Source: Acidobacteriota bacterium
GTDB taxonomy: Bacteria; Acidobacteriota; Blastocatellia; Pyrinomonadales; Pyrinomonadaceae
DNA: 64,000 nt
Direction: 5' to 3'
Assembly: GCA_016715115.1 (NCBI GenBank)
Contig: JADKBM010000011.1
Span: 1,054,001-1,118,000 of the forward strand
This document shows, piece by piece, positions 33,369 to 42,437 of the stretch. The notes under the pieces are model-generated. The model saw nothing but the letters and a program-made list of their open reading frames with translations. It had not been told where the DNA came from and did not search any database. Each line of letters starts with the position of its first letter. Positions within the stretch are counted from its first letter, which is position 1. The translations under genes and the position numbers were made by a program.

Positions 33369-35858
33369 CTAGTGCTCGAAGGCAACGGCTGGATCGCACG
33401 CCGTATTGTCGGCGATGCCGGCAATGAAATTCGTGTTTCTCGTTTCGATAAAATCCGTCGCCGACGCGACATCCATCGGCCGTGAAAAGTAATACCCTTG
33501 ACCGAGCGAGCAGCCGAACACGGACAGCGCCGCAAGCTGTTCAGCGGTTTCGATACCTTCCGCGACCGTATCAAGCTCGAGATTTTTGGCGAGAACGATA
33601 ATCGTCTTGACTATCTCCTCGCTTTCGGCTTTTGTCGTCATTTGGGACACGAAGGAACGGTCGATTTTCAGCGTGTCTATCGGCAAACGATGAAGATAGC
33701 TAAGCGAAGAATAGCCCGTACCGAAGTCATCGAGACTAAGCGTCGTGCCCATCGCGCGAAGTTGCTTGAGGATCGAGATCACCACATCTGAATTGTCGAC
33801 GATCACGCTTTCGGTGATCTCGAGTTTCAGCAAGTTCGCCGGAATCCGATTGCGTTCGATGGTTTCGAGCACTTCCGACATCAGGCGCGGTTGAAGCAAT
33901 TGCCGGGGAGAGACGTTGACGCTCATCGTTAAATTCAGATCGCGTCCGAAACGATCGCGCCAAGCGGCCAGTTGCCGACACGCCTCGTTTAGCACGAACG
34001 CCCCGAGTTTTACGATTTGGCCGGTTTCCTCGGCGATCGGAATAAAGTCGCTCGGCGGGATATTCCCGAGACTCGGGTGGTTCCATCGCGCAAGCGCTTC
34101 GAAGCCGCTGATCTCGCCTGTCTCCAAATCCATTATCGGCTGATATGCCAGATGCATCTCATTGCGCTCAATTGCACCGCCGAGTTCTTTCTCGAGCCTG
34201 ACCTCGTGTAAAGCCCGATCGCGCATCTCGTCATCGAAGATCACGTATCGCCCGCGCCCCTGTTTTTTCGCAATGTGGAGTGCCGTATCCGCGTCACGCA
34301 TAATATCGTCCACAGCTTTGTGTTCGGGCGTCACGTTGACGACTCCGAAGCTGGACGAGATGGAGATCTCCTGACCGGAAACGTTGTAAACGAGGTTGAT
34401 TTGTTTCTGGATTTCGTCGAGAAGGGACACAAGATCGTCGCCCTCGAATCGCCCTTCGATCAACAGATAGAACTCGTCGCTACCGAATCTGGCGACCACG
34501 GCCTCTTCCGGAACGCATTTCTTCAATCGTTGTCCGACGGCCGCGAGGAGCCGGTCACCTACGCGGTGTCCGAGGCTGTCGTTGACCAGCTTGAAACGAT
34601 CGAGATCAACGAAAACAACGCTGAAACCATCGTTCGTCTCTCTCATTCGGGTCAAAGACTGCGAGAGACTGAGCATGAAATAGTTGTAATTCGACAGATC
34701 CGTCAACGAGTCGAAAAACGCGTCGTGTCGCAACTTCTCTTCCGCTTTGCGGCGCGCTGAAATGTCCTGGATCTGGCAGATCAACCGCGCGTTTTCGGAG
34801 GCATTGAGCCACGAAATGCTTGTTTGCGTCCAAATCTCGATGTTGTTTCGATTGAAATACCGCAGTTCGGCCTGAAACATCCGCTTCTTTCGCTGGACAA
34901 CCTTGCCGATCTCGTTGAGGAACTGAATGAGATCTTCCGGGTGAACCAGATCAGCGAGCGAGCGATGACGGAATTCCTCTTCACTGAATCCGAAGATTCC
35001 GCATAACGCCTCATTGACCTGCAGCCAGTTGCCGTCCTGGGAAACGAGGCCGATTCCGATCGGTGCGTTGCTGAACGCCGATCGGAATCGCTCTTCGCTT
35101 TCGGTCATCTCCCGCAGATGCGTCTCGGCCTGCTCAGCCTGAACTGTGACCGCTTCGAGTTTTTCGTGATGGCTCAGGTACGTGAAATAGACGACGCCGA
35201 CGATCGGGAGAACCAAAAGGAAAGCGACGAATCCGGCCGCGCTGATCAGGCTCGCGCCGACCAACGCGATGGAGCCGGTTGCAAGAAACGGTACGATCAT
35301 CCAGCGGTATTGCTCTTTCCAAACTTCGTGGACCGGTCGTTCAGAGCGAATCGCCGAACTCGCGGCGATGAGGACCGTATTGACCAAATAATGCGAGAGC
35401 GCAACGACGAACGTCGTTAACAATGCTTCTTTACCCAATCCGCTGCCGGTGAGAACATCGCTCGTTCCGACCAGTGTCCGGGATGCCAAAAACGCCAGAA
35501 AGAATGAGATCGGCATCACGGCAGAATTGAAAAGCCGGAGCCGCACGTCTTTTGTATGCCTGCTAGAACTTATGAAAGCTTCGACCGCGCTCAGAAGAAC
35601 TGCCGGAGCGATTCCGTACAAAAGAAAAACGAGAATAGTGAAAACATCGGAAACCGAAACGCTCAAGCGAGCGCGTTTTATTCCGATTGAAACGGTCGAC
35701 CCGACAAGTATCGAAAGAAGCGCGAGCACCAGGGATTCCGAGCCGGCACGCTGAAACGGAAACGAAAGAACGGCGTAAGCGCAGACAACTACACCGACCA
35801 TCGTGACCGATAGCGTGTAGGCGTCGAACAGGAAACTGTTTTTCGGTTGGTCGGACAT
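33369..35858 (-). CDS. Membrane PAS-GGDEF-EAL cyclic-di-GMP protein
   Basis: 829 aa from ATG at 35858 (MSDQPKNSFLFDAY). The N-terminal membrane module has about seven helices (residues about 10-225, MASE-like). A PAS domain follows (about 255-370, ERFRSAFSNAPIGIGLV). The GGDEF domain's signature reads RFGSDEF, a departure from GGDEF, and no RxxD inhibitory site precedes it. The EAL domain looks complete: EALARW, NVSPRQL, LEITESVI, LDDFGTGYSS, DTLKIDRSFV and VAEGIET. It is therefore probably a phosphodiesterase, with the GGDEF domain degenerate or weakly active. Inner membrane. Confidence 0.93.
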   Translation of the reverse strand: MSDQPKNSFLFDAYTLSVTMVGVVVCAYAVLSFPFQRAGSESLVLALLSILVGSTVSIGIKRARLSVSVSDVFTILVFLLYGIAPAVLLSAVEAFISSSRHTKDVRLRLFNSAVMPISFFLAFLASRTLVGTSDVLTGSGLGKEALLTTFVVALSHYLVNTVLIAASSAIRSERPVHEVWKEQYRWMIVPFLATGSIALVGASLISAAGFVAFLLVLPIVGVVYFTYLSHHEKLEAVTVQAEQAETHLREMTESEERFRSAFSNAPIGIGLVSQDGNWLQVNEALCGIFGFSEEEFRHRSLADLVHPEDLIQFLNEIGKVVQRKKRMFQAELRYFNRNNIEIWTQTSISWLNASENARLICQIQDISARRKAEEKLRHDAFFDSLTDLSNYNYFMLSLSQSLTRMRETNDGFSVVFVDLDRFKLVNDSLGHRVGDRLLAAVGQRLKKCVPEEAVVARFGSDEFYLLIEGRFEGDDLVSLLDEIQKQINLVYNVSGQEISISSSFGVVNVTPEHKAVDDIMRDADTALHIAKKQGRGRYVIFDDEMRDRALHEVRLEKELGGAIERNEMHLAYQPIMDLETGEISGFEALARWNHPSLGNIPPSDFIPIAEETGQIVKLGAFVLNEACRQLAAWRDRFGRDLNLTMSVNVSPRQLLQPRLMSEVLETIERNRIPANLLKLEITESVIVDNSDVVISILKQLRAMGTTLSLDDFGTGYSSLSYLHRLPIDTLKIDRSFVSQMTTKAESEEIVKTIIVLAKNLELDTVAEGIETAEQLAALSVFGCSLGQGYYFSRPMDVASATDFIETRNTNFIAGIADNTACDPAVAFEH

Positions 35859-36047
35859 TTGGAATGTTGCCCAAGAAACGCAAACAACGTGACGGATCGG
35901 ATAATCTGATCCAGGAGCGAATGATGCCTGGAGAGCGGCATTTGTCGGCGATCGAGTTGCTTTGCCAATGAAACCGCCGTATCGAGCTGCCAATAAATGG
36001 TGGCCGATACGACGGGCCGTTGTCAATGAAATTTATTCCCTCAAGAT

Positions 36048-38222
36048 CTATTCCCCCGCAAGAAATGCTTCGCTTCGGAGTACTCCCTGCCACCAAGTAC
36101 TGTAGCCGTCGGCGAACATTACTCCGTCGGCGAGCATTACTCCGTCAGCGAGCATCACGCCGTCTGCGAGCATCACGCCGTCGGCAAGCATCACGCCGTC
36201 CGCGAGCATCACGCCGTCTGCGAGCATCACGCCGTCTGCGAGCATCACGCCATCCGCAAGCATCACGCCTTGACCGCTATTCAAACGACTGCGAATGTCA
36301 TTGCCAAGCGTCAGGGCTTTCTTATCCGCAACGAAGTCGCCGGAAATGACGCCGGTCGAGATCAGCACCGTGTTTGTCGGCGCATTGACGCCGTTGATCA
36401 GGACTTTCTTTTTGACCCAGAGCATTTTGGGGTTGTAAAAGGCCTGATACTTCGATAGAAGAGAACTTCCCCCGAGAATGTGGTTGCCGCCGGCGAAGAC
36501 ATACTTACCCCAATAGACCGTTTGACCGTTGAGCGAGTCGTAAGAATACGGCAGCGACTTGCCCGGGGCGAGCATTGAATCACCGGTCCGGATCGTGCCG
36601 TTCGCAATTGCCGTGGAAACGTCCGTCCGCAGAACCTCTGCCAAACGAATCGCTCCGCGGATGTTGAGGAGTCCCGCGCCTTGCTGCGAGACGTTCGCTC
36701 CGGTTATCTGTTGAGCCGAATACTGGAGAATCGCCTTCACCAGTGCCGGCGTCAAACCGGGATTCTTCTCAAGCAGCAGCGCGACGGCGCCCGATACGAC
36801 GGGTGCGGACACGGAGGTTCCGCTCATTCGCATCACCGGCGCTGCAACATCGGCATCGGCGATTTCCAAAGCGGCATACTTCTCGACCAGTTCATTGCCA
36901 TCCGATTCCATCGAAACGATCTTGTTTCCGGGTGCAACGATGTCCGGTTTGAGCAGGTTGTCATAGACTTTTGCACCGCTCGAGTTGAGATAGAATCCGC
37001 GTGTCGGACCGCGCGAACTGAAACTGGTTACCCGATCATCGACGCGGCCATCGGTTTCAAAAGTATTCGCAGATCCGACCGTGATCACAGTCGGATCGTT
37101 TCCCGGTGATGTTATCGTTCCGTAAACCTCTTGTCCGGCCTCGTTCTTGCCGTAGTTCCCTGCCGAGACGACGACGGTTATTCCTTCGGAAACAGCCTTG
37201 CGCACTGAGCGGCAAAGCGGGTCGGTCAAATAACTCTCGCCGGACGATCCACCGAGGCTCAAATTGATCACGCGGATGTTATATTCGCTTCGATGAAGGA
37301 TTGCCCAATCGATTCCTTTGATGACATCGGTCACCTGTCCGACTCCGCCGTCGTCAAGCACCTTGACCGAAACAATATTCGAGTTCGGGGCGATCCCGGT
37401 AAAATCCGACGAATCGCTTCCCCCTTTTCCGCGACCGGCGGCGACGCCCGCGACAAAAGTCCCATGTCCGTAAACGTCTCCGTTGGCCTGCCAATTTCGA
37501 AGTATAGGACTCACTCCGGCAGATGAAATTGCGCCGTAGTAGAGGTCCGCAAAGTCCTTGCCGGCATACGGGATCCGGTCACGATACTGTGAGTTTTTGA
37601 AAGCGCGGAGTGCGGTGTTGAGCTGGACAATATCGGTCTGTGCTTTGACCCGCGAAACGCCATTGGCGTCGTTGAACCCTTTGTTGCCCGCCATGATCCC
37701 GGAATCCAATACGGCAATTCCGATCCCCGATCCGTCAGGTCCGACATAATCATTCGTAAGTGCGTCAAGTACTCTGGTAGCCGCCGCACCAGTCGCCTTC
37801 TCGAGCTTGCTCTCTGTCTGCTGGGTCAAATAGTTGGGTGTCATTCGTTCAACATCGGAACGCTGAGCGATTTCAAGAAGACGGGCTACCGGAATCCACG
37901 CATCGACTCCGTTGATCGAGTAGTAGCGGGTCCAGACGGTTCCGCCGGCCGCCTTGATGGCCTGTCGGACGCCGGCAAGATCGCTTGAATAGGTTTGAAC
38001 CAAAACCTGCACGAAAGGCTGAGTCGCGTTCGCCTCGTACCACGAATTCGAATCCGTTATCTGGCCCAGGACGACCTGCTGCAAAGGCTTTGAGAGCTTG
38101 GTCATCCCGGAAGAACTAGTCGTCTGGGCCCGAACCTGCAACGATCCGCCAGGAATCACGAACATACAGAACGCCGCGATCAAGGCGGCAGCTTGGAGTT
38201 TCTGAATTTTTGTCTTTCGCAT
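36048..38222 (-). CDS. Exported S8 (subtilisin-like) serine protease with a repeat tail
   Basis: 724 aa from ATG at 38222 (MRKTKIQKLQAAALIAAFCMF), with a signal peptide ending near VRAQ. An inhibitor-I9-like propeptide (about 45-130) is followed by the catalytic domain: Asp in IAVLDSGIM, His in GHGTFVAGVAAG, Ser in SGTSVSAPVVSGA. Near the C-terminus, nine tandem copies of a 6-residue unit (eight VMLADG and one VMFADG) precede YSTWWQGVL. The upstream in-frame starts are rejected because they lack a signal. Probably secreted or surface-bound. The repeat tail is of unknown role. Confidence 0.95.
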   Translation of the reverse strand: MRKTKIQKLQAAALIAAFCMFVIPGGSLQVRAQTTSSSGMTKLSKPLQQVVLGQITDSNSWYEANATQPFVQVLVQTYSSDLAGVRQAIKAAGGTVWTRYYSINGVDAWIPVARLLEIAQRSDVERMTPNYLTQQTESKLEKATGAAATRVLDALTNDYVGPDGSGIGIAVLDSGIMAGNKGFNDANGVSRVKAQTDIVQLNTALRAFKNSQYRDRIPYAGKDFADLYYGAISSAGVSPILRNWQANGDVYGHGTFVAGVAAGRGKGGSDSSDFTGIAPNSNIVSVKVLDDGGVGQVTDVIKGIDWAILHRSEYNIRVINLSLGGSSGESYLTDPLCRSVRKAVSEGITVVVSAGNYGKNEAGQEVYGTITSPGNDPTVITVGSANTFETDGRVDDRVTSFSSRGPTRGFYLNSSGAKVYDNLLKPDIVAPGNKIVSMESDGNELVEKYAALEIADADVAAPVMRMSGTSVSAPVVSGAVALLLEKNPGLTPALVKAILQYSAQQITGANVSQQGAGLLNIRGAIRLAEVLRTDVSTAIANGTIRTGDSMLAPGKSLPYSYDSLNGQTVYWGKYVFAGGNHILGGSSLLSKYQAFYNPKMLWVKKKVLINGVNAPTNTVLISTGVISGDFVADKKALTLGNDIRSRLNSGQGVMLADGVMLADGVMLADGVMLADGVMLADGVMLADGVMLADGVMLADGVMFADGYSTWWQGVLRSEAFLAGE
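36105..36266. repeat. Nine-copy 18-bp repeat inside the S8 protease gene
   Basis: Nine in-frame 18-bp units (162 bp), plus-strand form gcgagcatcacgccgtc with g/a/t variation, encode VMLADG eight times and VMFADG once. Only a few bases vary between copies, mostly at synonymous positions, which suggests slippage-type expansion under selection for the peptide. Confidence 0.95.
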
Positions 38223-38596
38223 ATCTGTCCTCTGCTCGACGTCGTCTGGGTTGGACCGCCGGCATCCAAACAGTCGCAATCGCCGTGCCACTCCGACCAA
38301 CCTAACAGAACACTGGCAATACCTCGTTTTCCGCTGAAACGGCGGCTTGAGACTGGTCAAAATGACCGAGATTACCAATCAGTTTGACCGTGCAACCCGG
38401 GTAACGGATTAGAGTTTTCGCCCGCAAAAAGCCGCGAAAAACGCGAAACGTGTTTTGCGTGGTTCGCGAGAGAGTACTTCGTGCTGCGTAATTCGGTTTC
38501 AGTAGGATTTGTTGATGCTTGCGGGCAATGTTAATCTGTGACCGTAGCGAAAACGGGTCGGGTCGAGAAGACTTGACCCTTTGCTTTTGGGGCCAT
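38223..38596. other. Intergenic gap with a CGCGAAA stem-loop
   Basis: 374 bp between the divergent S8 protease and 38597 genes. At about 38431-38470 the arms cgcgaaaaacgcgaaac and gttttgcgtggttcgcg form an imperfect hairpin of the same family as the one at 4541. No gene or clear promoter is recognised. Confidence 0.55.
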
Positions 38597-39034
38597 ATGA
38601 AATATCGGGATGAAGAAGAAATACTCTTGATGATCGCGAAGTTCGAATCGGGGACGATCCCTCGAAGCGATTGGCGTCACGCCGAGCACCTGATCGTCGC
38701 TTGCCGCTATCTTTTCGAACACGACTTCGAAGAAGCGGCGTTTCGGATGCGAAGCGGGATCCTGTCGCTGCTGGACGCCTTCGGCGTCGATCAAACCGCA
38801 GAATCGCCGTATCACGAGACGCTGACCGTCTTCTGGATGCGTGCGGTCGACGCATTCCGTCTCGAGCATCCCGAACTTTGGTTCTTCGAACTGTGCGAAC
38901 GGATCACGAGCGAGTTCGACAAAGACTTTCCGCTCCGTTTCTACAGCCGCGAACGCCTGTTTTCGGCCGATGCAAAGCGTACTTTCCTCGAACCCGATCT
39001 CGTCGCTCTTAACAAAGCGCGCCGATTGGACTAA
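38597..39034 (+). CDS. Conserved hypothetical protein (WRHAEHL/YHETLT motifs)
   Basis: 145 aa from ATG at 38597 (MKYRDEEEILLMIAKFES), mostly helical. Conserved-looking segments are SDWRHAEHLIVACRYLF, MRSGILSLLDAFG and SPYHETLTVFWMRAV. The two His-containing motifs resemble those of a widespread helical family with no known activity, which I recognise by pattern only. There is no signal peptide. Two genes downstream is argC, but no functional link is implied. Confidence 0.72.
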   Translation: MKYRDEEEILLMIAKFESGTIPRSDWRHAEHLIVACRYLFEHDFEEAAFRMRSGILSLLDAFGVDQTAESPYHETLTVFWMRAVDAFRLEHPELWFFELCERITSEFDKDFPLRFYSRERLFSADAKRTFLEPDLVALNKARRLD

Positions 39035-39047
39035 ATTGGTATTGGAG

Positions 39048-39443
39048 ATGAATCGATCGCTTGTACATATCGCGTTGGTCGTCGCGGATTATGATGAGGC
39101 GATCGCATTTTATACCGAGACACTCGGCTTCGATCTGATCGAAGACACGCCGCAGAGCGAGACAAAACGCTGGGTCTTGGTCGCGCCAAAGGGTTCGGGC
39201 GATTGCCGTTTATTGCTTGCGAAGGCGGTCGGCGAGGAGCAGACGAGCCGAATCGGGAATCAGACCGGCGGACGCGTTTTCCTGTTTTTGAGGACGGACG
39301 ATTTCTGGCGGGATTATTATCTGTACCGGTCGCGCGGCGTCGAGTTCGTGCGCGAGCCGTCAAGCCACGATTACGGCACGGTCGCGGTTTTCGCTGACCT
39401 GTACGGGAATCTTTGGGATTTGGTGCAGTTTGCGGAAGAGTAA
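39048..39443 (+). CDS. VOC (glyoxalase-like) family protein
   Basis: 131 aa from ATG at 39048 (MNRSLVHIALVVADYDEAIA). A single glyoxalase/bleomycin-resistance fold: VHIALVVADYDEAIAFYTET, then VFADLYGNLWDLVQ. Candidate metal ligands are His7 and a Glu near the C-terminus. The specific reaction is unknown. It stops 4 bp before argC and probably shares its transcript. Confidence 0.9.
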   Translation: MNRSLVHIALVVADYDEAIAFYTETLGFDLIEDTPQSETKRWVLVAPKGSGDCRLLLAKAVGEEQTSRIGNQTGGRVFLFLRTDDFWRDYYLYRSRGVEFVREPSSHDYGTVAVFADLYGNLWDLVQFAEE

Positions 39444-39447
39444 TGAA

Positions 39448-40518
39448 ATGAAACAAATCAAGATCGCGATCTTCGGCGGTTCAGGTTATGGCGGCAGCGA
39501 ACTTTTGCGGATTTTGCTGGCCCATCCGAATGCGGAGATCGTTTTGGTAACCGCCAACGAACACGCCGGAAAGCCGGTCTCGGAAGTGCACAAGAATCTG
39601 CGCGGGGTCTGCGATCTGACTTTCGATTCCTCGCCCTATGATCTGCCGGCGCTCGATTGCGATGTCGCGTTTCTCGCACTGCCGCACGGCCAGGCGCTGA
39701 GAATCGTCCCGCAACTCGCGGACGGCATCAAGGTCATCGATCTCTCAGGCGATTTCCGAATCGACGACAAAACGGTGTTTGAGAAATTCTACAAGCTGGA
39801 ACACACCGCCGACGAACTCCAGAATAGCTTCGTCTACGGCTTGACGGAAACCAATCGGAACGCGATCCGCGAGGCGAAATACATCGCTAATCCGGGGTGC
39901 TTCGCAACCGCGACGTTGCTCGCGCTTGCACCGCTCGTGAAGGCGGGGCTGCCGGTCGGTCGAATCATCGTCGACGCCAAGACCGGTTCGTCCGGATCCG
40001 GCGCCAAGCCGGCGGCGAACACGCACCATCCGCAGCGGATGACTTCTTTTTACGCTTACAAACCGTTTACGCACCAGCACGTTCCCGAGATCGGGCAGCA
40101 TCTGCGATCGATCGGAAAGTTCGCGAACGAACTTGTTTTTATGACCCACAGTCTGCCCTTGTCGCGTGGCATTTTCGCGTCGTGCTACGCCGAAGCAGGC
40201 CAAGAGATCTCGACGGCAGAGCTCAAGGCGATCTACGCGGATTTTTATCATCCAAAATCCGAAATCCCAAATCCCAAATCCCAAGTCGAGCCCGAGAATC
40301 CGTTCATTCGAATCGTCGAAGGTTCTCCGGACATAAATTGGGTCAAAACCACGAACTTTTGCGACATTTCGGTCCACGCGCACGGGCGTCAGATCGCTGT
40401 CTTTTCGGCGATCGACAATCTCGTCAAAGGCGCCGCGGGCCAGGCGGTTCAGAATATGAATCTGATGTTTGGCTTGGATGAAACGACCGGACTCAAACTC
40501 ATCGGCACGAATCCGTGA
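39448..40518 (+). CDS. argC: N-acetyl-gamma-glutamyl-phosphate reductase
   Basis: 356-aa ArgC, the third step of arginine synthesis; NADPH-dependent, cytoplasmic. The nucleotide-binding loop is IFGGSGYGGSELL (about 8-20). The catalytic Cys151 is in ANPGCFATAT. Other marks are TGSSGSGAKP and HQHVPEIGQHL. Residues about 268-283 (HPKSEIPNPKSQVEPE) are an extra segment between FY and NPFIRI that homologues lack; it is encoded by heptad repeat DNA. argD lies 700 bp downstream on the same strand. Confidence 0.95.
   Translation: MKQIKIAIFGGSGYGGSELLRILLAHPNAEIVLVTANEHAGKPVSEVHKNLRGVCDLTFDSSPYDLPALDCDVAFLALPHGQALRIVPQLADGIKVIDLSGDFRIDDKTVFEKFYKLEHTADELQNSFVYGLTETNRNAIREAKYIANPGCFATATLLALAPLVKAGLPVGRIIVDAKTGSSGSGAKPAANTHHPQRMTSFYAYKPFTHQHVPEIGQHLRSIGKFANELVFMTHSLPLSRGIFASCYAEAGQEISTAELKAIYADFYHPKSEIPNPKSQVEPENPFIRIVEGSPDINWVKTTNFCDISVHAHGRQIAVFSAIDNLVKGAAGQAVQNMNLMFGLDETTGLKLIGTNP
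40249..40296. repeat. Heptad insert inside argC
   Basis: On the coding strand the insert reads atccaaa, atccgaa, atcccaa, atcccaa, atcccaa, gtc, five heptads plus a remainder. The in-frame addition is about 48 bp (16 residues). The translated peptide includes IPNPKS. It matches the intergenic heptad arms in unit and period. Confidence 0.75.
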
Positions 40519-40521
40519 TAA

Positions 40522-40743
40522 ATGCAGGTTCTCGCTTCCGAACATTATTTTTTCGACGCCTGGCGCGAAGACAACGGCGAGTGCTTTCTGGAAGTCCTCT
40601 GCGGGACGGTTGCGATCTATACCATCAAGATCAAGCTTACGCCCGAAGAGATCGCCGCGTTCGAGCGAGACCCTTCGACCCTCAGATCGCTGGCGGATGC
40701 GGTTTCCTATTCGCCGTCCAGTTTTCTCGACCGACGGGTTTGA
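40522..40743 (+). CDS. Small hypothetical protein
   Basis: 73 aa starting MQVLASEHYFFDAWREDNGE 3 bp after argC. It has a balanced composition with a possible beta-sheet N-terminus and helical KLTPEEIAAFERD. There is no signal peptide. The close spacing and codon pattern suggest a real gene, but I cannot name a family and short length limits certainty. Confidence 0.6.
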   Translation: MQVLASEHYFFDAWREDNGECFLEVLCGTVAIYTIKIKLTPEEIAAFERDPSTLRSLADAVSYSPSSFLDRRV

Positions 40744-40774
40744 TTTCGGGCGTCCGCAACCTAAAATAATCGCT

Positions 40775-41197
40775 ATGGAAAATCAAAACGGAGACGAACG
40801 TTTGACCGACGAGACACGCGCCATTCTTAAGGACCTGAGCAAGGCTATGCTTCGTTTGCACAAAACTCTCCTCGACGCGGCGAAGCTCGATTTTGAAGAG
40901 ATTCACGGGCGCATCACGAGCGTCAACCACTATTTCCAGCTGGTTATCGACGACGAGCATTTCGCCTGGCTCAGAAAGATCTCCGCGCTCATCGCGCTGA
41001 TCGACGAAGCCGTTTCGATCCGCCGCCCGGCGACCGAGCCCGAAGCGCTCGGACTCTTTCACGAAGCGCGGATCCTGCTCAACTTTGGGGACGCGGACGA
41101 AGAATTCAACAACAAGTTCCAGACGGCGCTGACGACCAACCCGGACGCCGTGATCAACCACAACGACGCGCTCAGATTCGTCAACGGGCGCGGGTAA
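40775..41197 (+). CDS. Hypothetical cytoplasmic protein
   Basis: 140 aa from ATG at 40775 (MENQNGDERLTDETRAILKD). It is almost wholly helical: LSKAMLRLHKTLLDAAKLDFE, HFAWLRKISALIALIDEAVSI and a C-terminal NNKFQTALTTNPDAV. It lies 3 bp before argD, so it is probably cotranscribed with argD. Not a recognised arginine enzyme. Confidence 0.7.
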   Translation: MENQNGDERLTDETRAILKDLSKAMLRLHKTLLDAAKLDFEEIHGRITSVNHYFQLVIDDEHFAWLRKISALIALIDEAVSIRRPATEPEALGLFHEARILLNFGDADEEFNNKFQTALTTNPDAVINHNDALRFVNGRG

Positions 41198-41200
41198 CCA

Positions 41201-42364
41201 ATGAACTTCGAATCGATAAAAGAAACCGAAGACCGATTTCAGGTCGAAACCTACGCCAAAATGAATATCGCCGTCGCGCGCGGCCGAGGTGCCTGGATCT
41301 GGACGAGCGAGGGCGACAAATATCTCGATCTATACGGCGGCCACGCCGTTTGCGCGACCGGCCATTCACACCCGCAGGTCGTCAAAGCGTTGCAGGAACA
41401 GGCCGAAAAGGTTTTGTTCTACTCGAATTTGGTTTATTCGGAAACACGCGCCGTCGCGGCCGAGAAACTCGTTTCCGTAGCGCCGGATTCCCTCACGAAG
41501 GCGTTTTTCTGCAACTCCGGGACCGAAGCGAACGAGAACGCGATGCGTATGGCCCGTTTTGCGACCGGGCGCGAGAAAGTCATCACATTCAGCGGCGGCT
41601 TTCACGGCCGGACCGCCGATGCGATCTCGGCGACGTTTCTCGGAAATTACCGCAACCTCGGAAAGCCGAACGTGCCGGGACACGTCGAGGCGATCTTCGG
41701 CGATATCGAATCGGTCCGCGCCGTTGCCGACAACGAGACGGCGGCGGTGATGCTCGAACCGATCCAGTCGATGGCCGGCGTGATTGAAGCGGCGCCGGAT
41801 TTCTTCCGCGATTTACGCGCGGTTTGCGACGAATTCGGAATGATCCTGATCTTTGACGAGGTCCAGACCGGCGTCGGACGCACGGGAAACTGGTTTTTCG
41901 GAGGCAGCGAACTCGCCGGCGGCGTCGAACCCGACATCATCACACTCGCCAAATCGCTCGGCAGCGGCATTCCCGTCGGCGCGTGTCTCGTCAACGATCG
42001 AATCTCAAGCGCGGTCAAGACCAACGATCTCGGCACAACCTTCGGCGGCGGGATGCTCGCAATGGCGGCGGTCACGGCAACGCTTGAAGCGATCGAAAAC
42101 GACCGTATGCGAGAGAACATCGTCGCGGTCGAAACCCATCTGCGCGAACGTCTCCGCGAGATCGAACAAATCATCGCCGTCCACGGCAAAGGCGGGTTGA
42201 TAGGGATCGAATTTGCCGAGAATGCCAAGCCCGTTCACGCTAAGTTATTGGAACACAAGATAATTACGGGCACTTCGAGCAATCCGAACGTCTTGCGCTT
42301 GCTTTCGCCTCTGTGCGTAACGCGGGATGAGATTGATTTGTTTGTCGATGTATTTGGCCGTTGA
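41201..42364 (+). CDS. argD: Acetylornithine-type aminotransferase
   Basis: A 387-aa class-III PLP aminotransferase. The start region is YAKMNIAVARGRG, and the PLP pocket has NSGTEANENAMRMAR, FSGGFHGRT and FDEVQTGVGRTG. The Schiff-base Lys251 is in ITLAKSLGSG. TTFGGGMLAMAAVTATL and VHGKGGLIGIEF follow. It catalyses the N-acetyl-glutamate-semialdehyde step. The presence of an argF'-type carbamoyltransferase in the window suggests the acetylated intermediate is carried one step further. It lies downstream of the 40775 gene. Confidence 0.94.
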   Translation: MNFESIKETEDRFQVETYAKMNIAVARGRGAWIWTSEGDKYLDLYGGHAVCATGHSHPQVVKALQEQAEKVLFYSNLVYSETRAVAAEKLVSVAPDSLTKAFFCNSGTEANENAMRMARFATGREKVITFSGGFHGRTADAISATFLGNYRNLGKPNVPGHVEAIFGDIESVRAVADNETAAVMLEPIQSMAGVIEAAPDFFRDLRAVCDEFGMILIFDEVQTGVGRTGNWFFGGSELAGGVEPDIITLAKSLGSGIPVGACLVNDRISSAVKTNDLGTTFGGGMLAMAAVTATLEAIENDRMRENIVAVETHLRERLREIEQIIAVHGKGGLIGIEFAENAKPVHAKLLEHKIITGTSSNPNVLRLLSPLCVTRDEIDLFVDVFGR

Positions 42365-42437
42365 GAAAACTCGTTGGATAGTTTGACGCATCGAACAATC
42401 GAAAGACCAATAAGTTTCCCGACGGAGGATCCAATCG

